A DNA stretch of 47,109 bases, taken from assembly GCF_020832205.1 (NCBI RefSeq), contig NZ_JAFIFD010000031.1:1-47109 (forward strand), given 5' to 3'. The notes under the pieces are model-generated. The model made no database searches. It saw only the letters and a program-made list of their open reading frames with translations, and had not been told where the DNA came from. Each line of letters starts with the position of its first letter. The stretch's first letter is position 1. Positions 43,294-47,109 of the stretch are shown here, piece by piece. Origin of the DNA: Exiguobacterium sp. (GTDB lineage Bacteria; Bacillota; Bacilli; Exiguobacteriales; Exiguobacteriaceae). The position numbers and the translations under genes are program-made.

Positions 43294-45500
43294 GACTTAC
43301 CACCGAGCCGTTCGACGAGTTTCGTCCGTCGTACCGGCTCCTCTTCCCGCGTCGCCGCCTCGAGCGCTCGAACGTCCCCGAACAAGAGCAAGCTCTTCTT
43401 CGCCCGGGTGACGGCCGTGTAAATCAAGTTGCGGGATGAACGGAAGCCGCCGGTGAAAAAGACGGGCATGAGCACGATCGGAAACTCGGAGCCTTGCGAC
43501 TTATGGATCGTGATGGCATAGGCGTGGGTGAACTGGTCCCACTCGCTCCGGTTATATTCGACTTCGGTCTGGTCGAACCGGATGTAAATCTTGTCGACTT
43601 TGTCGACGTTCTCTTTCGCGAAAAAGATGTTCGTGATTTCGCCGATGTCGCCGTTGTACACGTTCTCCTCGGCGTTATTGACGAGTTGGAGCACTTTGTC
43701 CCCGTTCCGGTACGTCCGGTTGCCATGTTTCACTTCACGGGCGGCCGATTTCGGGTTGAACACGTTTTGCAGCGCTTCGTTCAATCCGTCGATGCCGCAG
43801 ACGCCGCGATACGTCGGGGCGAGCACTTGAATGTCAAACGGCGAGTAGCCTTTCCGGAGCGCGGCCCCTGCCATCTGACAGATGGCTTGGAGCGCCGTCT
43901 CTTGGTTCGCCGTGTAGAAACGGCGGTCCGGGAGTGAGGCGAGCAAGTCATCCGGCATTTGTTTCGCGTTCAGCGAGTGCGCGAGACGCAAGATGCTCGA
44001 TTCGGACGCCTGGCGATGAACGACGTCGAGACGGACGACCGGAATGCCATCTGTCGCCATCAAGTCGGCGAGCACTTGGCCCGGTCCGACCGACGGGAGC
44101 TGGTCCCGGTCACCGACGAACAAGATTTTCATCCCGTTCGGCACGGCACGAAGCAGGCTGCGGAACAAGAAAATGTCGATCATCGACGCCTCATCGACAA
44201 TCAATACTTTCCCGACGAGCGGGTTCGTGTCATCGACTTGAAACGAACTGCCGTCAAACTTCAACAGACGGTGAATCGTCGACGCCGGCAAGCCCGTCGA
44301 TTCACTGAGACGCTTCGCGGCCCGGCCGGTCGGTGCGGCGAGGACGAACGGGAACGGTTGATTCGGCACCGGTTCGAGTTTCCAATCGAAGACGTCACTA
44401 AGCGCGTGGATGATTCCACGGACGACCGTCGTCTTTCCGGTACCCGGTCCGCCGGTGAGTACCATGAGCGGCGACTTCAACGCGAGCTCGATCGCTTCCC
44501 GTTGCTGTTTGGCGTACTCGATCGAGAACATCTCCTCGACGCGGCCGACGGCATCGAAAATCGTCGCCATGTCGACGTCTTCTGTCGTTGACGTCGACAT
44601 GATGCGGGCGAGTTCTTCTGCTGCCTTTCGTTCGGCCCGGTAGACGCGCGGATGATAGACGACGCCGTCCTCGATGATGATCCGCTCATCGTTCGCGAGC
44701 GTCTCAAGCGCCGATACGAGCGCTTCTCCCGGATCACCACCGATGATGCGCGGCATGTCGTTCGCAAGTTGGTCCGCCGTGACGAACAGATGCCCGTTCC
44801 CTTGCTCGAGTTCGAGCACGTATAGGACAGCCGCGGCGATGCGTTCCGGGTGAATGCCTTGAATGCCAAAATGCGCGGCGATGGCGTCGGCCGTTTTGAA
44901 ACCGATGCCTTGAACGTCATACATGAGCGCGTATGGATTTTTTTCAATCGTCTCCATCGCCCGGCCTTCGTACTCTTTATGAATTTTTGAGGCGAGCCGC
45001 GGCGTCACATCGAACGGGGCCAAAAACAACAGCAGTTGGTCGACGCCGTACAAGACGTTCAACCGTTCGGTGATGACACGGGCTTGCTTTTCTTTCAATC
45101 CGTCCACGTTCGATAGCACGCTCGGGTGTTTGACGATTTGGTCGATGCAGTCGTCACCGAGCGTGTCGGCGATTTTTTGGGCCGTCTTTTGACCGATGCC
45201 CGGAAACGAGCCGTTCGTCAAAAAACGGATGGCGGCGCGTTTCGTCATCGGGACGACGCGGCGAATCCAATCCGCCTTCATCTGCTTACCGAACCGTGGA
45301 TGATCGACGAGGCGTCCATGCGCCTTATACGTCTCGCCTTTCTCGATGCCGACACCGACACCGGCGATGACCATCTCGGTCTCGTCTGTCTCAAAGTTTT
45401 TTTCTTTTATACGTACAAGCGCGATCGTATGCGCTTCTTCTTCCGATTGAAACAGGACGCGGATGACTTTTCCTGTCAACTCGTAAGGTGCTGCCATCAT
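43290..45500 (-). CDS. recD2: ATP-dependent RecD-like DNA helicase RecD2
   Basis: A 736-residue superfamily 1B helicase that moves 5' to 3'. It has the long RecD2 N-terminal extension with HhH-type segments (for example GIGQKTAQKIADTLGD near 115). The Walker A motif is LTGGPGTGKTT, followed by DEASM, a GDRDQLPSVGPG motif III and the C-terminal AITIHKSQGSEF motif. It works in DNA repair and fork maintenance without RecBC. I chose ATG 45500 (MMAAPYE) because GGGGGTGGC precedes it. Confidence 0.95.
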   Translation of the reverse strand: MMAAPYELTGKVIRVLFQSEEEAHTIALVRIKEKNFETDETEMVIAGVGVGIEKGETYKAHGRLVDHPRFGKQMKADWIRRVVPMTKRAAIRFLTNGSFPGIGQKTAQKIADTLGDDCIDQIVKHPSVLSNVDGLKEKQARVITERLNVLYGVDQLLLFLAPFDVTPRLASKIHKEYEGRAMETIEKNPYALMYDVQGIGFKTADAIAAHFGIQGIHPERIAAAVLYVLELEQGNGHLFVTADQLANDMPRIIGGDPGEALVSALETLANDERIIIEDGVVYHPRVYRAERKAAEELARIMSTSTTEDVDMATIFDAVGRVEEMFSIEYAKQQREAIELALKSPLMVLTGGPGTGKTTVVRGIIHALSDVFDWKLEPVPNQPFPFVLAAPTGRAAKRLSESTGLPASTIHRLLKFDGSSFQVDDTNPLVGKVLIVDEASMIDIFLFRSLLRAVPNGMKILFVGDRDQLPSVGPGQVLADLMATDGIPVVRLDVVHRQASESSILRLAHSLNAKQMPDDLLASLPDRRFYTANQETALQAICQMAGAALRKGYSPFDIQVLAPTYRGVCGIDGLNEALQNVFNPKSAAREVKHGNRTYRNGDKVLQLVNNAEENVYNGDIGEITNIFFAKENVDKVDKIYIRFDQTEVEYNRSEWDQFTHAYAITIHKSQGSEFPIVLMPVFFTGGFRSSRNLIYTAVTRAKKSLLLFGDVRALEAATREEEPVRRTKLVERLGGKS

Positions 45501-45532
45501 GTGAGCCACCCCCAGCTAGTTTTCCATCCCCC

Positions 45533-45562
45533 ATTATAGCCCGATTCGGAAGGTGAGAACAA
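45533..45562 (-). promoter_or_regulatory. Promoter of recD2
   Basis: On the minus strand TTGTTC (45557-45562) and TATAAT (45533-45538) are separated by 18 nt. Confidence 0.6.
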
Positions 45563-45567
45563 ATGGC

Positions 45568-46290
45568 CTAGTTGAACACGTTAAGAATCCGCTCCAGTTG
45601 ATCGAGGTTGACCCGTTCAAGGATGCGAATCAGTTGATCGATATCGACCCGATTCAACAGCCGCTCGAGCTGGTCGATATCGACCGTATTGAACAAGCGT
45701 TCGAGCTGTGCCAAATCGACACGTTCCGGCAGCCGTTCGAACCGTTCCAGCTCGCCACTGTTGACGTACCCTTCCAACCGTTCGAGCAGCTCGGTCCGTT
45801 CAACCCGGAACAGTTTCTCAAGCGATGGACGCTGCACAAGAAAGACGAGACCAGCAGCTGCGACGTGGACGGTCCAATTGAAGACGACGTGCCCGAGTCT
45901 TACCGCCTGGCCGACGAACGGAATGAGCGGGATGAACGACAGTTGCAAGAACACGAGCGCGAGTTGTACATAGGCGTTCGGAACGAAGAACGCCACGATC
46001 GCCAACAAAAGCGGCACAAACCAGGCGATTCCGACGTCTCCGAGCGTTCTGATCCAAGACCGGTTTGTCGACAATACCCAATGCATAAAGATCCCGATAA
46101 CGAAAAACGTCGCGAACAAGAGGAGCAGTGCGGTCGTCGCCCGTTCTGACTCGACGACGACGCGGAACAAGAGATTGTTCGTCCATTCGCCAGAAGCGAG
46201 CCGGACATCAATCGCTTCAAACAATCTTCCGAGCATGAACCATTCGATGATGAAGAAGACAAGGACACTGACCAAACTATACATACGCAT
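45568..46290 (-). CDS. Membrane protein with C-terminal 12-residue tandem repeats
   Basis: Not recognised as a named family. A 240-residue protein with about four membrane spans (roughly 4-22, 50-72, 85-105, 108-128; another hydrophobic stretch near 135-152) and a cytoplasmic-type C-terminus. The tail (residues 191-238) is four repeats of 12 residues with the pattern V-[DN]-[LI]-x-Q-L-x-R-[LI]-[LF]-x-x, for instance VDIDQLERLLNR. Two weaker units may precede them. The regular Leu/Ile and Asp/Arg pattern suggests an elongated helical or beta-solenoid-like surface for protein contact. Start: ATG 46290 with GAGAGGGGAG upstream. Confidence 0.75.
   Translation of the reverse strand: MRMYSLVSVLVFFIIEWFMLGRLFEAIDVRLASGEWTNNLLFRVVVESERATTALLLLFATFFVIGIFMHWVLSTNRSWIRTLGDVGIAWFVPLLLAIVAFFVPNAYVQLALVFLQLSFIPLIPFVGQAVRLGHVVFNWTVHVAAAGLVFLVQRPSLEKLFRVERTELLERLEGYVNSGELERFERLPERVDLAQLERLFNTVDIDQLERLLNRVDIDQLIRILERVNLDQLERILNVFN
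45577..45720 (-). repeat. Four tandem 36-bp repeats coding for 12-residue units
   Basis: Four in-frame 36-bp units encode VDLAQLERLFNT, VDIDQLERLLNR, VDIDQLIRILER and VNLDQLERILNV. DNA identity is highest between the middle units (shared GGTCGATATCGACC-like core), so unit number could change by recombination. Confidence 0.8.
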
Positions 46291-46408
46291 ATGATTTCTC
46301 CCCTCTCACATTGATAGTTCATTTCCCGAACACTCGGACGGCTATGCACGTTTTTCAGCGAATCAAACGGGGAACTGTTCGAGTGAACCTACGAAGGAGG
46401 AATGACAC

Positions 46409-46957
46409 ATGACGAAACGAATCCCGGTCACCGGACTATGTGAGCTCGTACTAGAAGTGACCGATATGGCCGAAGCCGTCGCTTTTTGGCACGGAAAGCT
46501 CGGTCTCCCCATCGTCGAACAATGGGTCGGTGACGACGCCGAGCCGAGCAAAGCGCAAGAACAAGCGGATGAGCCGTGGGCGACATGGCTATACGTCGGC
46601 GGAAACACCCGTCTCGGTCTTTGGCTGAAACGAAACTTCACGGAAAAAGAAAACACAAACCGGAACCAAGACGTCACCGAATGGGACACGCTCTATGACG
46701 AGGGCGGTGCCCACGTCCACTGCGCCTTTTACGTGCCGATGGACTCGTTCGACCAAGCGCTCGACGTGTTGAATTCGTCCGACATCCCGACAAAACTCCG
46801 GACGTGGGATGAAGACGAGACCGTCAACGGCAAAGAGCGCTCGGCCTACTTTAAAGACCCGAGCCATAACGTAATTGAGCTGTACACGAAAAACATGGAT
46901 GAGGCGTACGGGGAGTTCGCCGGTGAGCCGGTGAAGATCACGACGAAGCAGTTGTGA
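46409..46957 (+). CDS. VOC-family protein (glyoxalase/dioxygenase-like)
   Basis: A 182-residue vicinal-oxygen-chelate protein with the paired beta-alpha-beta-beta-beta fold. Marks are LVLEVTDMAEAVAFWHGKLGLPIVEQW at the start, ARLGLW-like strand (TRLGLWLKR), VHCAFYVPMDSFDQALDVL and the ending SAYFKDPSHNVIELY with a metal-type Glu. The substrate is unknown and some members bind drugs or act as lyases. Start: ATG with GAAGGAGG 8 nt upstream. Confidence 0.85.
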   Translation: MTKRIPVTGLCELVLEVTDMAEAVAFWHGKLGLPIVEQWVGDDAEPSKAQEQADEPWATWLYVGGNTRLGLWLKRNFTEKENTNRNQDVTEWDTLYDEGGAHVHCAFYVPMDSFDQALDVLNSSDIPTKLRTWDEDETVNGKERSAYFKDPSHNVIELYTKNMDEAYGEFAGEPVKITTKQL

Positions 46958-47019
46958 ATTCGATGAAAGCCGAGCGAGCCGCATGATAAGATGAGAAAAA
47001 ATGGAAAAGGTTGTGGCCC

Positions 47020-47109
47020 ATGCAATTTTTCGCTCCATTCATCATGACCTGTCTCGCGCTACTCACCTATGTGCTCTATTTCATGATTGAAGCGTTTCCT
47101 TCGCTCGAC
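47020..47109 (+). CDS. Start of a membrane protein gene, cut by the window end
   Basis: An open frame from ATG 47020 runs to the window end (30 codons). It begins MQFFAPFIMTCLALLTYVLY, one hydrophobic membrane helix. GAAAAGG lies about 10 nt upstream. The identity cannot be told from this fragment. Confidence 0.45.
   Translation, partial: MQFFAPFIMTCLALLTYVLYFMIEAFPSLD

Noticed and set aside
46320-46400. Short inverted repeat with CACTCG and CGAGTG between the repeat protein and the VOC gene
   Set aside because: Only six bases match with a long gap, which is expected by chance.

Overview
This is about 47 kb of chromosome from a Gram-positive bacterium of the class Bacilli. The evidence is the gene set: MecA, Spx, SpxH, CoiA, RelQ, IreB, RecD2, T-box leaders, FapR, CodY and cre-type sites, strong AAGGAGG ribosome binding sites and U-tailed intrinsic terminators. 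The G+C content is moderate for a Bacillus relative. Together with the gene order this suggests Exiguobacterium; that is an inference from memory, not a search result. I saw no rRNA, tRNA, insertion sequence, prophage or CRISPR array. It reads as ordinary core chromosome with a few lineage-specific genes.

Layout. (1) 0.04-3.7 kb: a carbohydrate PTS operon on the minus strand (PRD regulator with fused EIIA, then EIIB, then a UlaA/SgaT-type EIIC) behind a cre site. (2) 3.7-5.7 kb: a four-gene minus-strand operon with every junction overlapping by 4 nt (PgpA/YutG-like protein, PAP2 phosphatase, two unknown proteins). (3) 5.8-9.6 kb: YjcG, a small unknown, FapR-controlled fabI, rodA and an RluA-type pseudouridine synthase. 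(4) 9.6-20.6 kb: the stress and competence block relQ, nadK, yjbK, spxH, a RoxS/RsaE-type small RNA, pepF, coiA, cls, an SDR protein, a frameshifted DUF2254 gene, mecA and spx. (5) 20.7-33.1 kb: a 45-residue basic protein missed by length cutoffs, an HD-domain protein, oppABCDF, a DUF3899 protein, T-box-controlled trpS and two further OppA-like proteins without their own permease. (6) 33.2-35.4 kb: fabH-fabF under a FapR site. (7) 35.4-45.5 kb: mtnN, greA, udk, trmR, mltG, yrzB, ruvX, ireB, T-box-controlled alaS and recD2. (8) 45.6-47.1 kb: a membrane protein ending in tandem 12-residue repeats, a VOC protein and the start of another membrane gene.

How it works together. Regions 3-6 resemble the B. 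subtilis fabHA-fabF-app-trpS-opp-spx-mecA-coiA-pepF-spxH-relQ-nadF-rluD-fabI neighbourhood. Region 7 resembles the separate B. subtilis recD2-alaS-yrzL-yrrK-yrzB-mltG-trmR-udk-greA-mtnN neighbourhood. The two ancestral blocks meet between mtnN and fabH near 35.4 kb. The middle block groups the transcription factor Spx, its ClpXP adaptor SpxH, the ClpC adaptor MecA and the redox small RNA RoxS. Several sites link genes to metabolic state: cre (PTS), FapR boxes (fabI and fabHF), CodY-like boxes (two oppA genes), a PerR-like box (spx), Rex- and ResD-like sites (roxS) and two T-boxes (Trp and Ala).

The items most worth a second look are the roxS locus with its operators, the DUF2254 frameshift in a 7-base homopolymer, the 45-residue protein, the coupled lipid-phosphatase operon, SpxH without its CxxC, an SDR without its catalytic Ser, the orphan and non-lipoprotein OppA paralogues, promoters embedded in terminators, and the 12-residue-repeat membrane protein.
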